From Steinernema hermaphroditum (taxonomy: Eukaryota; Nematoda; Chromadorea; Rhabditida; Steinernematidae), in NCBI GenBank assembly GCA_030435675.1, contig CM059621.1, positions 15,438,001-15,502,000 on the forward strand: DNA of 64,000 nt. Reading direction: 5' to 3'. Made by a program: the position numbers and the translations under genes. The notes under the pieces were generated by a model that saw only the letters and a program-made list of their open reading frames with translations, was not told the origin of the DNA and did not search any database. Position 1 is the first letter of the stretch. Each line of letters opens with the position of its first letter. Of the stretch, positions 36,980-48,574 are shown piece after piece.

Positions 36980-38909
36980 TCATTTCTCGACAGTAATCTT
37001 GTGGATAAACCTCTCTGGATCGTAGTTGGTCTGCACCTGCTTCTCTACAAAGACAAAACTTTCCCCAGCGTTGGCCTCCTTCTTCCCGTCTTCGCCGAAT
37101 CTTTCGAGTGACGGAACCGTATCCGGATAGATCAACGATTTCTTCGCTTCCGATTTGGTCCATTCGGCTGGCTCCGCGCGGCAAACGAACACGAAGAAGA
37201 GGTTTGTCACGGCGACTATGATGCCAGAAACGAGGAATATCGTCGACCACTGTGAGGCAATTTTCAGCAATTCACACGTTCCATGTGGGACCTACTTGAG
37301 AATGGGAGTTGTCGGGGGCCAAAGCTGCGACGAAAGGTGGCAAAAGTAGGACCAGTAGGCTATTGATGATATTGAGGATTGACATGACGAAGTGAACGTG
37401 CTGACAGGCTACCAGTTGGCCGCTTTTCATCGTGGCTACGGTAGTAATGCCACTGGAGTTGATAGCTAACGTGTAGCAGATGAAGGCTGCAGTTGAGGCA
37501 GATTCGCCCAAGAAGGCGATGACCAGGATGCAAACAGCCATTTGGCCTTGGGAGAGGAACGTGAAGAAAATGATTCTAACGCGCTGGCTAACACAAGAGG
37601 AATAGTCAGAAATGGGTCCTGAGAGGATTTTCGAGATGGCGGCCAGAATGTACGGAAAAGCGCCGGCTATGCCTGCATTGGAGACTTCGAAGTGAAGGAC
37701 CTGAAAGGGTGTTTTGGGAGCTTGGAAATATCAAAAGTAGCCTACTTTGTTGAGATAGGTAGGTCCAAACTGGACAAACAGGTTGTATCCCAGTCCGCCT
37801 CCAATATAAGAGATCCAAACGCCCCAAATGGGTAAACTAGTGAAGATCGCCTTGTAAGGGACGGACTGCGTTCCAAAAGATGAGCTTGTTTTGCCTTCCA
37901 AGATGGTCGCCAATTCCAGGGGACCAACACACCTAAAGTCGACGATTTCCACTGATTCGCTTGGAACGATCCTACTTGTGATCTTCGGGCGAATTTCTGT
38001 AAAATACGAAAAACAAGGAGAAGAAGATGAAGGTGATTCCAGAGTGGAGATAGAAGGCGGCAGGCCATCCAGCCGACGATGTACACAGTTCTCCGGCCAC
38101 AGGCATGGTAAAGATCGCCGCGAACTAAGGTGGATTTGGATGACTAAGTAGTTTTGAGGTAGTTTTACCTGAACACATGTGGTTAGCAAGGCCATGAACA
38201 GCCCAGCTTGTTTTCGGGAAGACCAGCTGGTGGCAATGGTGCCCATAGTGGGGAAAATGATGGACATGGAAAAGCCCTAAATTCCGTGTTGGATTGATGA
38301 GGGCCGAGAGTTGTACCTCGACAAAACGAGCTGCCAATAGCCATCCGTAGCCGAGAGAAGCGGCTAGGGGAAGGAGGGCAGTGGCGGCGGCACTAAGGAA
38401 TCCAAAAAGGGGAAACATGTACCTAAAGCGGTGGTTCTAGGCTTGGCGAGATGTGACGAGACTCACCGTACACCGATTTTTGCCCCAAATTTCATGACGG
38501 GAATGGTGCCAACAAGGTTTCCAATGGCGATGATGGAGAAGAGCCAAGCTCTTTGAGTGGTGGAGAAGGAATATTTTGAAGTTTGAACGGATTCTAAACT
38601 GCAGTGACATAGCTCAGCTGGATGATAGCAACGACATATCCCATGTGGTCTAGTGGTTAGGATTCGTGGCTTTCACCCACGCGGCCCGGGTTCGATTCCC
38701 GACATGGGAAGGACTTTTTTCCATCATAACTCACCTGACTCAATATCGACCGTTCCATTATCGTACTCTCCCGGCACGTCAGCCATGCAAATAATCGTAA
38801 AGTTGAGCACAATCGTATTGCTGACAACGACGGACAAGCAGAGAGTTGTAACCAACAAAACCACGAAGCGGGTTAAGTTGAAAAAGTAGAAGTCGGGAAG
38901 AAGCTCCAT
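36980..38909 (-). CDS. SLC17-like major facilitator transporter
   Basis: Eight exons (38909-38735, 38593-38467, 38422-38317, 38276-38169, 38124-37976, 37932-37746, 37700-37296, 37249-36980) give 472 aa. About twelve hydrophobic helices are visible. A large N-glycosylated loop after helix 1 (NFT and NGT sites) is followed by SIIAIGNLVGTIPVMKFGAKIG, ARFVEGFSMSIIFPTMGTI, WSSRKQAGLF, FGPTYLNKVL and SGPISDYSS. This matches the anion/phosphate/glutamate symporter (SLC17) branch, which is greatly expanded in nematodes. The substrate cannot be read from sequence. Intron 1 contains a tRNA gene on the other strand. Confidence 0.88.
38639..38710 (+). tRNA. tRNA-Glu (UUC)
   Basis: Full cloverleaf of 72 nt. 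The acceptor stem TCCCATG pairs with CATGGGA and is followed by discriminator A. D-arm is GGTCTAGTGGTTAGGAT. The anticodon stem CGTGG/CCACG encloses the loop CTTTCAC with anticodon TTC. The T-arm is CCCGGGTTCGATTCCCG with a perfect B box. It lies in the first intron of the transporter gene, in the opposite orientation. Confidence 0.95.
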
Positions 38910-39563
38910 CGTCTGAATTCGTCATTTCTGCTTCACGTGCCCTTTTATAGCGACTCCCGCACGAGCTGTCCTTGAGCAGCAGTACAAACTCCAGTTTGGG
39001 GATTTGAGGGCGCGCGACTCAATTCAAAAGAGATCAGTTTTCAACTCCACGCTGTATTGTCTGTTTTGACGTAGCCAAAGGGGCAAAGCTGAGTTCGATG
39101 TGCTCTTTGATGAATTCGGCACAACGTGATTCTGTGCGGGAAGTGTGATATTTTGCACTTAAAAAGTGTATGAGGACCGGGGGAAGTGATGAGGAACGAT
39201 AAAAAGAGAACTCACAGTGGCCGGAAAAGGGATGAACAATGCTCAGTCTTTGTGCGCCTCTCAAGAGGTCATAAGATTAAGCAAACATTAATTAAAGCAA
39301 CAGACGCGTTGGACAACCTCTTGAGACCCTGCGCGGCCTTTAATTGGGTGGTCTGCAGAAGATCAGAGTGCGATCATCAGATGTTCTCTGTCGCTAAGAA
39401 ATGCACTCTTATGTCTATGTCTCCTTCTGCAGAATCAAGTCCAGACAGTCTAGAGCGCAATTAGACAGATCGTCCCCATAAAAGCGACTACTCGGCGCTT
39501 ATTCTGATCGTTCGCTTCGAGTCGTCCCCTCCGATCGGTCGTGTTTGAAGCCTCGTCCCTCCG

Positions 39564-40073
39564 ATGTCCGACAAAGCCGCCGCTGCAGCTACAATGAATG
39601 GGCGTCCTGGAGAAGACCGTAGACTCTGTGCCCTCTGCAACTCGTCGCTTGGAGAAGAAGCGGTCATCGCGATGGAGCGCCTCTGGCACCCGGAGCACTT
39701 CATCTGCAACCACTGCAAGCGACCCATCAAGCAGACCTTCCAGGTTCGTGATCGTTTGGTTCCAGCTAATTGAACTTCATTCTAGGTGGCCGACAACCGC
39801 TCCTACTGCGTGCAGTGTTTCGCCGCGAAGTTCAACCCAAAATGCGCCGGCTGCGACGAGGTTCTCGTGGATCACTGCCTGATGGCCCTGGACAAGCATT
39901 GGCACACTCGCTGCTTCACCTGCGCCCTCTGCCGCCGTCCGCTGCCCAACGGAGAGTATTTCCTGGTCGACGACAAGCCCTACGATCTCGACTGTCACTG
40001 GGCGAAACGACTCGACAAGCGCAATCAAATGAGCCGCGAGAATCATAGGAATCTTGTTGTCGACGAACCGTGA
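39564..40073 (+). CDS. Two-LIM-domain protein
   Basis: Two exons (39564-39743 and 39786-40073) joined in phase 0 give 155 aa. Two LIM zinc fingers are intact: the first has CALCNSSLG..HPEHFICNHCKRPI..YCVQCF, the second CAGCDEVLV..HTRCFTCALCRRPL..YDLDCHW. The spacing of Cys, His and Asp ligands is canonical. Short tails flank the fingers and no other domain is present. LIM pairs of this kind bind protein partners at adhesion or muscle attachment sites or in the nucleus; I cannot tell which. It lies 370 nt upstream of emc-1 on the same strand. Confidence 0.9.
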
Positions 40074-40442
40074 AGTCTTGCTATTATGTTAAGGAATTAC
40101 GAAAATACATGTTATGTCTTTATTTGCTTTGCAGTGTCTAGATATAATCCTGGGAGGAACAGTGTATACAGCCAAACCAGACAGTTTTTGCCGTTGGCGA
40201 GGCAGTCACAGACAAAATAGAATTCGCACGTTCAAATCAGACGTTCGCTCAAAAGTTCTGAGGCGTTGATCTCGTGATTGGCGCGTTCCACTGCAGTTGT
40301 TTCGTTTTGCCTTGTTTTGCCAGCTGATCAAATTTAGACGCTTTTTTCATGTGGTGTTGAGTGGAAGGGTATCCTTGGAATACGTGTCCTTTTCGCTCAT
40401 TTGAGAGATTCTCAAATTTCTGCTCTTTCAGGTGAACGAGTC

Positions 40443-43400
40443 ATGATGACGACGACCTTTCGCACTTGGTTACAGCTTCTTGTGTTGCTGTCCTTTACTG
40501 GCACAGCACTCGGACTGTTCGCCGACCAAGCTGGAAAATTTGATTGGTACGACCAAGATCATGTGACAGTTGGTGACTGGTGTTTCTTTGTAGGAGCCGT
40601 AAACTTATCGGATGTCCGAAACAGATCATTTTGGACAAATCAATTTCTGGAAATGGTGGCCAGTTATTGGTACTTTCGGAAGAAAATGTGGTGGGCAGTA
40701 TTGATGTAAATTCTGGAGATATAAGTATGTTTATCCATCGCCGTCGTAACTACAATGTTGTCGTTTTGCAGAATGGCGTCATTTCCAAGAATCACAGGCG
40801 GATTTGACATCGTCAATCGTTACCACTGAACGATTTGTGATAGCTGCTGTTGCCGGCGGTAAATTACTTCGTGCCTGGGACAAAACGAATGGTCTAATGA
40901 AGTGGGAAGTTCCGCTGTCGGCAACATCCGCTATGTAAGCCAAAACAGCTTAGAATACATCAGCTGGTCAAATATATTTTCAGCAGCATTTTGATGGCCG
41001 AAAACAATGGTCATTTTTTTACGTTGGTTGGAAACACTTTGTTCAACATTGCCGCCGCAAATGGGAAGACAATCTGGAAGTTAAACCTCGAGAAGACGTA
41101 AGCAACATTTCGTCACATAGACTCGTACGCCTAATTTCAGCAGTTGGCTGTCCATGGCCGTCCTTGAAAACGGCAGCATTGGCCTAGTAGGTGCCGAAGC
41201 CGATGTAATATCAGCTGTCATTATCTCGCCATCCGGGTCCATTGAGTCAACTCATAAATATAGTAATGTATCCGATGTTTCAAGGTAGGGTTCCCGAATC
41301 TTAAATATGAGCCCAAACTGACCGTTTTGTAGCTGCATCAACCTGAACAAGAACGGCTTTTTCGCTTGCTACGGAAGCGAAACTGCTTATTTTGTTGATG
41401 CGAGCAACGCGGAAGCGATAAGCAGTTATCCGGTCAGAAATGTAAAGGCTATCGCTCCCGTTCTGCAAGAAGGTCACTATGCGATCCAAGAAGCCGATGG
41501 CACCAGCATTGTTCAAGTGGCAAACGGCATAGTTGAACAGCGCAACCATTTCGCTGGGGTGCAAGCCTCTGCCGTCATTGAAAACAATCTCATCACATTG
41601 ACCACTGAGGCTGTTTTTGTTTACGATATCAAGAGCGGCAGCCAAGTTTTCGGTGGTCCTGTCAAGCGCTTGGGATCGTCTTTGATCTCCCGTGTTCTCC
41701 CGTTGTCATCAACTTCTGGTGCTCTCAGCGTACTTCTCGTTGGCGAGGATTGTCAGATGGGCGCTGTTAACATCAAGCTTGCGTCGAAGAAGCCAACGGA
41801 GATCATACCCGAATGGACGCGACATGAAGCTCTCGCATACATTTCAAGCGTTGAAATGGTTGACCTCCCATTGTCAAAAGCAGAAGTTGATATCGAAGCT
41901 GAATTTTCGATGAGCAATGGAAATGCCTGGCATGCGTTCACTCAACGCTTGAAGAGCCAGCTGGACCAAGTATGCCGCACGGTCATTGAATTCTTCAACG
42001 AACTCATCACCATCGTCAGCTTCAATAACATCAACTCATTTTCCGATGTTCTGGCCATCCTGAAGGGCAAGAATGCTGTCCACTCATCTCAACCATTTGA
42101 GCGTGACTATTTCAACATGAAGAAGCTCATTGTTGCCACCACTCTGAAGGGAGCTGCTTACGGAATCGACAGTACCGATGGAAGCGTGCGATGGGTGCTT
42201 ACAGTCGGAAACGACTTCGAACCTCTGGCCAGCTCTGTGACCGGAGAGGAGCGCGTTCCTCTGTTGATCCAGCGAGGAACATCTCATTACAAGTTTCCAA
42301 GTCAAGCCGTCGTCGCCACAAACTCTGCTGTCACGAAGAGAGGCTGTCTTACTGTGTTCAACCCCATGACTGGTGTAATAACGACCAGGATTTATCTGCA
42401 GAACCCACTTCGCCGCGTCGAACTTTTGCCCTACCACACGGAAGAAATGCTGCAACCTCTGGCTGCGATCGAAACGAACATGAACGTCACTGTTTTCCCT
42501 TTTGTGAGCTCAGTTCCCGATTCGGCGAATCATATTCATATGATGTGGGTTGAAAACGATGGTCGCATCTATGGAACTCACCTGGACGTGCTGTCAAGGA
42601 AGCTTACACCAACGTGGCAATCTGATTTAAGTCTTTCGGAAGGCCAGAAGATTATTGCCATTGCCGGAAAGCCTCCTCATCGTAAGTCCATTTGATCTGT
42701 TGCGGATTTTGTTCCTTCAACTATTTAGAAAAAGTGCACAGTCAAGGACGCGTTCTTGGAGATCGATCCGTTCTCTACAAATACGTGAATCCCAATTTGG
42801 TAGCTGTCGCCGTTCTGGACAGCACTCACAGCATTCTCAGCATTAGCTTGATCGATGCTGTAACTGGACAACTTATCTATATATCGCGACACGCCAAAGC
42901 TTCTGGTCTCTTTAACATGGTTCATTGCGAAAACTGGCTAACGGTAATTTCATTCGACGTTGGTGGGTGTGAAACGGATGCTTTCAGTACACCTTCTGGA
43001 ATGAACGAGCACGCCGAATGGATTTGGGAGTTATGGAGCTCTTTGATGGACCAAAACAATGTGACTCCGAAAGGTTCAATTCGCTAACGCCAAGAAAGGA
43101 TTTGCCCATTGTTACTGAAAAAGCCTATGTGTTTCCGCTGGGAGTATCAGCTATGGCGGTTACTGACACTGGTAACGTGTACGTTCGGCGTATATCACCT
43201 AATCGAATCGGTTTAAGAAAAGGGACTGACTACACGGAATTTGCTCATCGCGATACCTTTCGGCGGCCTGTTTGAAGTTTCAAGACGCATCGTTGATGCT
43301 CGCCGACCTGTGGAGATGACACCTGAAATGCGGGAAGAAATGCTGATTCCCTACATGCCCGAAATCCCAATTGCCACCGAGGACATGATCAACTACAATC

Positions 43401-43698
43401 AGAGCGTGCATAATGTTCGCGGAATTAAAACTGTGTAAGTTTAACTACCAGCTGCGTTTCCTATTGATGTTAATTACGAATGTGTTTCAGCGCTTCCGGA
43501 TTGGAGTCGACAAGCTTAGTATTTGTTTACGGAAGTGACCTGTTTTATACGAAAACAACACCGAGCGGCACTTTCGACATCCTGAAGGACGATTTTGACC
43601 ACTTCTTTATCGGCGGTGTCCTAGCCGTTTCCGTCGTTGGAGGAATTGTTCTGCGCTGGCTAGCTCGGGTTCGTAATTTGAGACAATCGTGGGCTTAG
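40443..43698 (+). CDS. emc-1: EMC1, ER membrane protein complex subunit 1
   Basis: Ten exons (40443-40546, 40594-40724, 40772-40934, 40984-41097, 41141-41284, 41333-42681, 42729-42943, 42988-43171, 43218-43434, 43491-43698) give 942 aa, close to animal EMC1. A signal peptide (LQLLVLLSFTGTALG) precedes FADQAGKFDW, the conserved EMC1 start. A beta-propeller with PQQ-like repeats follows (LLRAWDKTNGLMKWE). The C-terminal region has the conserved NYNQSVHNVRGIKT and SGLESTSLVFVYGSDLF, then a final membrane helix (FFIGGVLAVSVVGGIVLRWL). EMC1 is the large lumenal subunit of the ER insertase for tail-anchored and multipass proteins. A 3' splice site ends at 40431, 11 nt before the ATG, suggesting trans-splicing. 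Confidence 0.95.
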
Positions 43699-43898
43699 AT
43701 TTTATGGTTATTTAATATGTTAAAATAGATTTATGACCTGCTTTATGATTTGCAGTTTCTACGCCGCGCATGATCTGTGAGAAGTTCATCATAGCTGAAG
43801 TCGTCGAGAGCACCAGTACGTATATGTGGATGGGTGATGAGAGCACAGCTACATTAGCAGAGGCAGTTTATTGGTAATGTTCAAGGAGGCACTCAATC

Positions 43899-44774
43899 TC
43901 AGATTTCTGTTTTCACTTCAACCTGGAGTTTCTCTTTTTCTGCCTTTTCCGATTCAGCTCTTTGGATGTGTCGACGGTTCTGGAACCACTTTGAGATCTG
44001 CCCTCTAGAGAGGCCCAGCTTCACAGCGAGATCCAGGCGCTTCTCCGGAGCCGGATGTTGGTTTTCGGCGAATGCTTCCTGGAGGATCTGAAGCTGGTCG
44101 GCAGTGAACTTGCGCCGTTTCGGCTTAGGGGCCGCTGAGGGAGAAGTGGGTACTTGTTCGGCTTCTTGTGTGGTAGCAGGTGCCGTTGGATTCTGGGATG
44201 AGCTGTGCTGCGCTTGATAGCAGTACAACAAGTGAAGCAAGATGGCTTGGCCCAACTGCTGGAACGGTGGAAGAGCGGCCACATCAAGAGGGTCCATCTC
44301 CTGCAAGACGCCTCTACCGCCAGTGGCGTCGTCGATCTGTCGGAACATCTCGAAGACCAAGTCAGTAGTGATGGGACCTTGCGAGTGGGTGAAGTTCTTG
44401 AGGAGATCCGATGGATTGGCGTCTTTCAAAAGAGTCTCTGTAGAGGAGCCTTCCTCCTTCGCTGCCGCCTTCTTCTCCTTGTGACGCTTGTTTTCGAACC
44501 ATCGGGAGATCTGTGCCTCCGAGAGACCGATGCTTTCGGAGAGCTTCTTCCGCGCTTCTCCTTCAATCCACTTCTTCTTAGCAAAACTGTGATCGAGCGC
44601 TTCGTTTTGGTCGTCGGTGTAGCGACGCTTGTGTCCTCTACGGTGAGGGACATCTGGAGACTGTGACTTAGCTTCTGCAACTTCGGGTTCAATCAGATGA
44701 CTGCTGGTAGGAACTTCGATTTCTTCGAGCTTTTCAAAAGGAGTTTGAGAGATTACAGACGATTCAGAAGCCAT
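43899..44774 (-). CDS. Intronless double-homeobox protein
   Basis: A 291-aa single-exon frame with two homeodomains. The first covers about residues 48-104 (third helix AQISRWFENKRHKEKK), the second about 218-275 (GQISKWFQNRRHIQRAE). Both keep the W-F-x-N-(K/R)-R core; recognition position 50 is Glu in the first and Gln in the second, so the two may bind different sites. The linker is about 110 residues. The C-terminus is a charged helix. Intronless multi-homeodomain genes are known from nematodes and, as DUX, from mammals; orthology is not implied. Likely a nuclear transcription factor. Confidence 0.85.
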   Translation of the reverse strand: MASESSVISQTPFEKLEEIEVPTSSHLIEPEVAEAKSQSPDVPHRRGHKRRYTDDQNEALDHSFAKKKWIEGEARKKLSESIGLSEAQISRWFENKRHKEKKAAAKEEGSSTETLLKDANPSDLLKNFTHSQGPITTDLVFEMFRQIDDATGGRGVLQEMDPLDVAALPPFQQLGQAILLHLLYCYQAQHSSSQNPTAPATTQEAEQVPTSPSAAPKPKRRKFTADQLQILQEAFAENQHPAPEKRLDLAVKLGLSRGQISKWFQNRRHIQRAESEKAEKEKLQVEVKTEI

Positions 44775-44843
44775 TTTGAAGAACAGAAGTTGATAATAAG
44801 GCTTAGGCTGATCACTGGTCTTATATATTGAGGGGACTTAGGC

Positions 44844-44901
44844 GCAATAGCATCGCTTTATATAATAAGGCATTAGTTTGTGGAAAGCGATGCTATGTTG
44901 C
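44844..44901 (-). promoter_or_regulatory. Dyad upstream of the double-homeobox gene
   Basis: ATAGCATCGCTTT at 44847-44859 and its exact reverse complement AAAGCGATGCTAT at 44884-44896 are separated by 24 bases. GCA/TGC just outside extends the pairing with one interruption. It lies 70-125 bases before the start codon, near two TATATA-like stretches (44822 and 44858). It could be a paired transcription-factor site or the ends of a tiny element. The role is inferred from position only. Confidence 0.4.
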
Positions 44902-45034
44902 GTGGTCTACAGTAGGCAGCTGCCTCTAGGCGTTCTCCGTGAGATGCGCCGTCATCTAGGAGCCGCTTGCTGCAATGGAATCGGAACATCTTCGCCGCGA
45001 CAAGCCGGTCAGCCGATCAGTCCTGCCTCCTGAG

Positions 45035-45119
45035 CAGGGCTGTGCAAGTTTCGAGGTCTCGAGGTTTTCATTTCAGTCTCGAGTCTCGAGGTTGAAAAGT
45101 TTCGTCTCACACAGCCCTG
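45035..45119. mobile_element. 85-bp hAT-type MITE with 8-bp target duplication
   Basis: The element begins CAGGGCTGTG and ends CACAGCCCTG, perfect 10-bp terminal inverted repeats of hAT style. It is flanked on both sides by the identical 8-mer CTCCTGAG (45027-45034 and 45120-45127), the target-site duplication length of hAT transposons. The interior carries repeated TCTCGAGG words. It has no coding capacity. The intact duplication suggests a fairly recent insertion. Confidence 0.85.
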
Positions 45120-45189
45120 CTCCTGAGCAGAGTTGTGCTTTTGGGTTTTGCGGGATACACATCTAGAAGCTACTGTAATCCCATGTAAT

Positions 45190-45240
45190 TCTTAGTTATC
45201 TTTAGTGGCTTTCACCCATGCAGTGCTCGACAATCCCGTT
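45190..45240 (+). pseudogene. Decayed tRNA-Glu fragment
   Basis: GTGGCTTTCACCCA followed by a weakly matching T-arm (GCTCGACAATCCCG) mirrors the anticodon and T arms of the intact tRNA-Glu at 38639. The 5' half is not recognisable and the acceptor stem is lost. Confidence 0.4.
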
Positions 45241-46328
45241 CATTTACAGGAAATCTGCTTAATTCCTAGGCACTTATGACGTGTAATGTTCGATTTTTGC
45301 TTCGCTTATTAACAAAGTTTCTGAAATTAGTTGCGCCACTAAAAACAGCTTAATAATTGATTTTCATTAACGTTGATTTGTTGCCCGTTCACTCGAACTC
45401 TCGTTTACTTGCAGTTTTTATTAGACTCAACATAAGTTTCAGTCTATCCTATATCATACTTGATGTCAAGCCTTATCTTTGTATGATGACCTTTGCTGAT
45501 CTAGATCCTTAAAGCCTTGGACTTGTTTCTTTTTTCCATTAAAAGTGAATTGTACAAAACAAACTCCACTTATTAAAAGCGTATTTCACGGAACACAGTC
45601 TTAAACCATAAAAATTATTTAGATAGGCCGCCTCGTTGAGTACATAGCTAGATGAACATGAGAATTCCAGTCTCGACTGTTGGCTGTTGCCGGCCTTTCA
45701 GTTTCAGTTTGAAGAGTCTCCAAGGTCCTTTCCTAAATTGCTATAATATCTTCCATTTAAAGGGCAAGCGCTACGTTGTGTAAAGTAAGGACCGATTGGG
45801 TCCTGAACTGCGGTAGGCGTTGAAGCTGTTCCGTTGGGATGCGAGCTTATGTTTCATCCCAGGTCCTTGAGGGTGTTAAGTAAAGTGGTCCTTTTGGCAA
45901 TCCTTATCAATTAAATTGTTCTTCGAATACGGTGGTAGTAAAGTAGTATTTACCATGGTTGTATTGTAGTATTGAAGAGGTATGAGGTAGGGTACCTCAT
46001 CTTGGAATATGATGGCATTTCAAGGCACTCGCATAAAGTCTTTTCCTTCCTATGAAACGTTTCATTAACGCTAAAAAAAAAAAAAGAACAGAACAGAACA
46101 AAATCATTTTTACATAAAGCACTCTTCTCCGTCTGTAGTCAACTTCGAATGTTGTGATCTCCTACTCTGATGGACCAGATCTCAACAACGTCCTTGGAGT
46201 GCTTCATTACTGTGTCGCACGTTCACCCTATTATTGTTCAGCGATATTTGACTATAATTATTCGTATCGCGTGGAATAAGTGCGCACAAATTAGAAATAT
46301 TCTTCTTACATAATTGCCTTCAGTTTCT
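45240..46328. other. Intergenic region before the chemoreceptor pair
   Basis: No gene could be supported. It contains an A-run at 46073-46086 and the presumed promoter of the gene at 46329. Confidence 0.35.
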
Positions 46329-47325
46329 ATGACTTATAACTTCGTGATCGGTGGCCTCTACTTGGCATTTCCCGTCCTATTTGTCCCTCTTTATCTGAGA
46401 GTCATCTATGTAAGTACCCAAATGGGAGCCTTTGGAAATGCCATCTGCTTAGATTTTCCTTTCGAGAAGAAAGTATCGCGCAGTAGAATGCTACCAGATA
46501 ATGATCCAGATTGGTATCGTCCAATGTGTCATCGGAGTCACGTACTTCATCGAGGGAATCCCCGCCTTGGCTGGCTTCGATCCCGCCAATATGGGCACTT
46601 TTGCTGTCAATGTGCAGTCGGCCTGCTTCAGGATAGAGACAGGACTTAGCTTTCTGCTGGCCTTGGATCGACTCTTGATTATTTGCGACGTGGAAGCACC
46701 AAAGGTGTTGATAAAGGTAACCTTGTTCTGTGGTGTCCCCGTGGCAAAACCAGAGATTTTAGCTGGTAACGGTCATGTCCTGGCTGTGCGGCATCGTCGA
46801 ATTCATTCTTTTCCACACACCTCAAGCGTCCATGTTCTACTCGATGACGAAGTTCACCACCGCCTACAATTACAAGCTGTCCCTATCACTTACTGTCCAG
46901 AAGACCGGCTTCTACTACACTTGGATTCTGTCAGCCCTAACGCTCCTTCTCTACATCATAATAGTGATCTTCCTAATTCGTGAACGAATGCGAATCACTA
47001 CCGTATCGACCAATTTCAAACAGAAATGGATTCTTGTCCAAGCGGTCATTCGTTTCTTCAGCGACATATCGTTGACTTTCTTCTTCAACATCGGTCCCCT
47101 CTTCCTACCGTACTCCAATTGGATCCTTGGGGCGGTCATCGCCGGGTATATATGCAATAACCTGCTTCTTCCGCCTCTCTTGTATATTCTGCTCAATAGG
47201 TCCGTTTTGACTCTTTTCAGAGCTGTGTCAAGTAGACTTTTAGGAGCTTGCGAAGCGAAATATTTGGGACCGATTTTCGGAAGTCGATTGTGCAGTCGAT
47301 TTCTTCGGGAATGCGAAGGCAGTGA
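46329..47325 (+). CDS. Nematode 7TM chemoreceptor-like protein, tandem copy 1
   Basis: Exons 46329-46409, 46453-46716, 46763-47199 and 47244-47325 give 287 aa. Exons 1-3 have exactly the same lengths as in the gene at 48575. Hydrophobic helices include VIGGLYLAFPVLFVPLYLRV, the third helix with GLSFLLALDRLLIICD (a DRY-like Asp-Arg), and CNNLLLPPLLYILLN. The ending is short and basic (GMRRQ). The ATG is six bases after a 3' splice site, which could be a trans-splice site. This fits a nematode chemosensory GPCR, perhaps Srt-like; the family call is uncertain. It is shorter than the family norm at the N-terminus. Confidence 0.75.
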
Positions 47326-48574
47326 TAACAAGAGCTATATGTTGATACATATGTTGAAGCATAAGTATTATTTTAATGTATTATTTTTATGCAATGTAAA
47401 AGCCTTAGATACGAGAAATGAACTCGTAAATGAAAATTGCCAACACGTAATTGTGCTCTGCACGTAGTTCCTGACAAGAGGGAGGACCAGTCAGCTAGCT
47501 ACAAATGGGTTTAATTTAAGTTCAGATTATACGTTCTGTGTTCGGGTTCTACAGTGCCCTTTCCATTAGGATATCCTCATCTGATTTTTCTCTGGTTTCT
47601 GCCTTCGCTCCGACTTTGACTAAAAACGCAATAAACGGTAAGTGATAAGAACTAGCACCTTTGCTTGCTTTTCGTGAGCTCTTGAACGTTCCCATGGGCG
47701 TAGACTGTGTGTATAATAATTTCCTACAAGTTTTTGATAGAATTCATATCAGGGCTGGTCCGTAGGCTCATCGATTGAGTTTGGGCTACCTACTTCTTGC
47801 TCATCGAAGTCTCGCAAATCGAATCGCCTGAATTTATCTAGTAAAATCAGGCTTGTACTCAAATGCAGTAATTCCGACTCCGAAAACTAGACTCGCATTT
47901 CGCGTTAGTCACTTTGAAAATAGCATAGTGGGAAAACAGATTTCATTGCCGTTTTGGAGGTGTGCCAACGAATGGGTGATCTAGTAGGTGAGCATGGGTA
48001 CTCTGCAACAGCGATGCCGCCGATCTTTGCTCGTTATCACTAGGATTCGCATTGTACATCGTTGATGACGTCGAATGCTTGGCTACGGATCACAAAACTA
48101 CACGCTCTTGGTGCGTAGGTATAAAGAACCAAGGAAGTGTTTATGGAGATTTCTTATATGTATTTATGTACCTGAGTGCGGCCACAATATAATGACGGGA
48201 AATCGGGTTGTATTATAGCTTTGAAGCTAGAACTGCCCACCTGAGGATGTGTAGAAATGTGCTGGAGGAATAAGAAGACTTTTCTGCAGTGTTTGGTGCC
48301 TTGAATCTTGTGTTCTTGAATCCTCGGACCTTGAATCTTGTGATTATCTCTATGAAAACAGGCTCTATGAAAAGCAATATCGTCTTTCCGTTGTAAACTC
48401 CGATAAACAGGGGTGCATTCTCATCGCGGGCAAATTTCAGAAGTACAAAAACTGAACTTCAGTTTCCCTTTTTGTTATTTCTCCTATCAGATCTCTGACG
48501 CAGGCCTGGGAACAAGTACAGCCAGCAATCTGACAAAGCCTAGTGTACTTGAAAATTTGTTTTTTTCGCAAACC

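Noticed and set aside
48413..48574. N-terminal extension of the second tandem chemoreceptor.
   Set aside because: The paralogue starts at the equivalent of 48575 and the extension has no counterpart or signal features.
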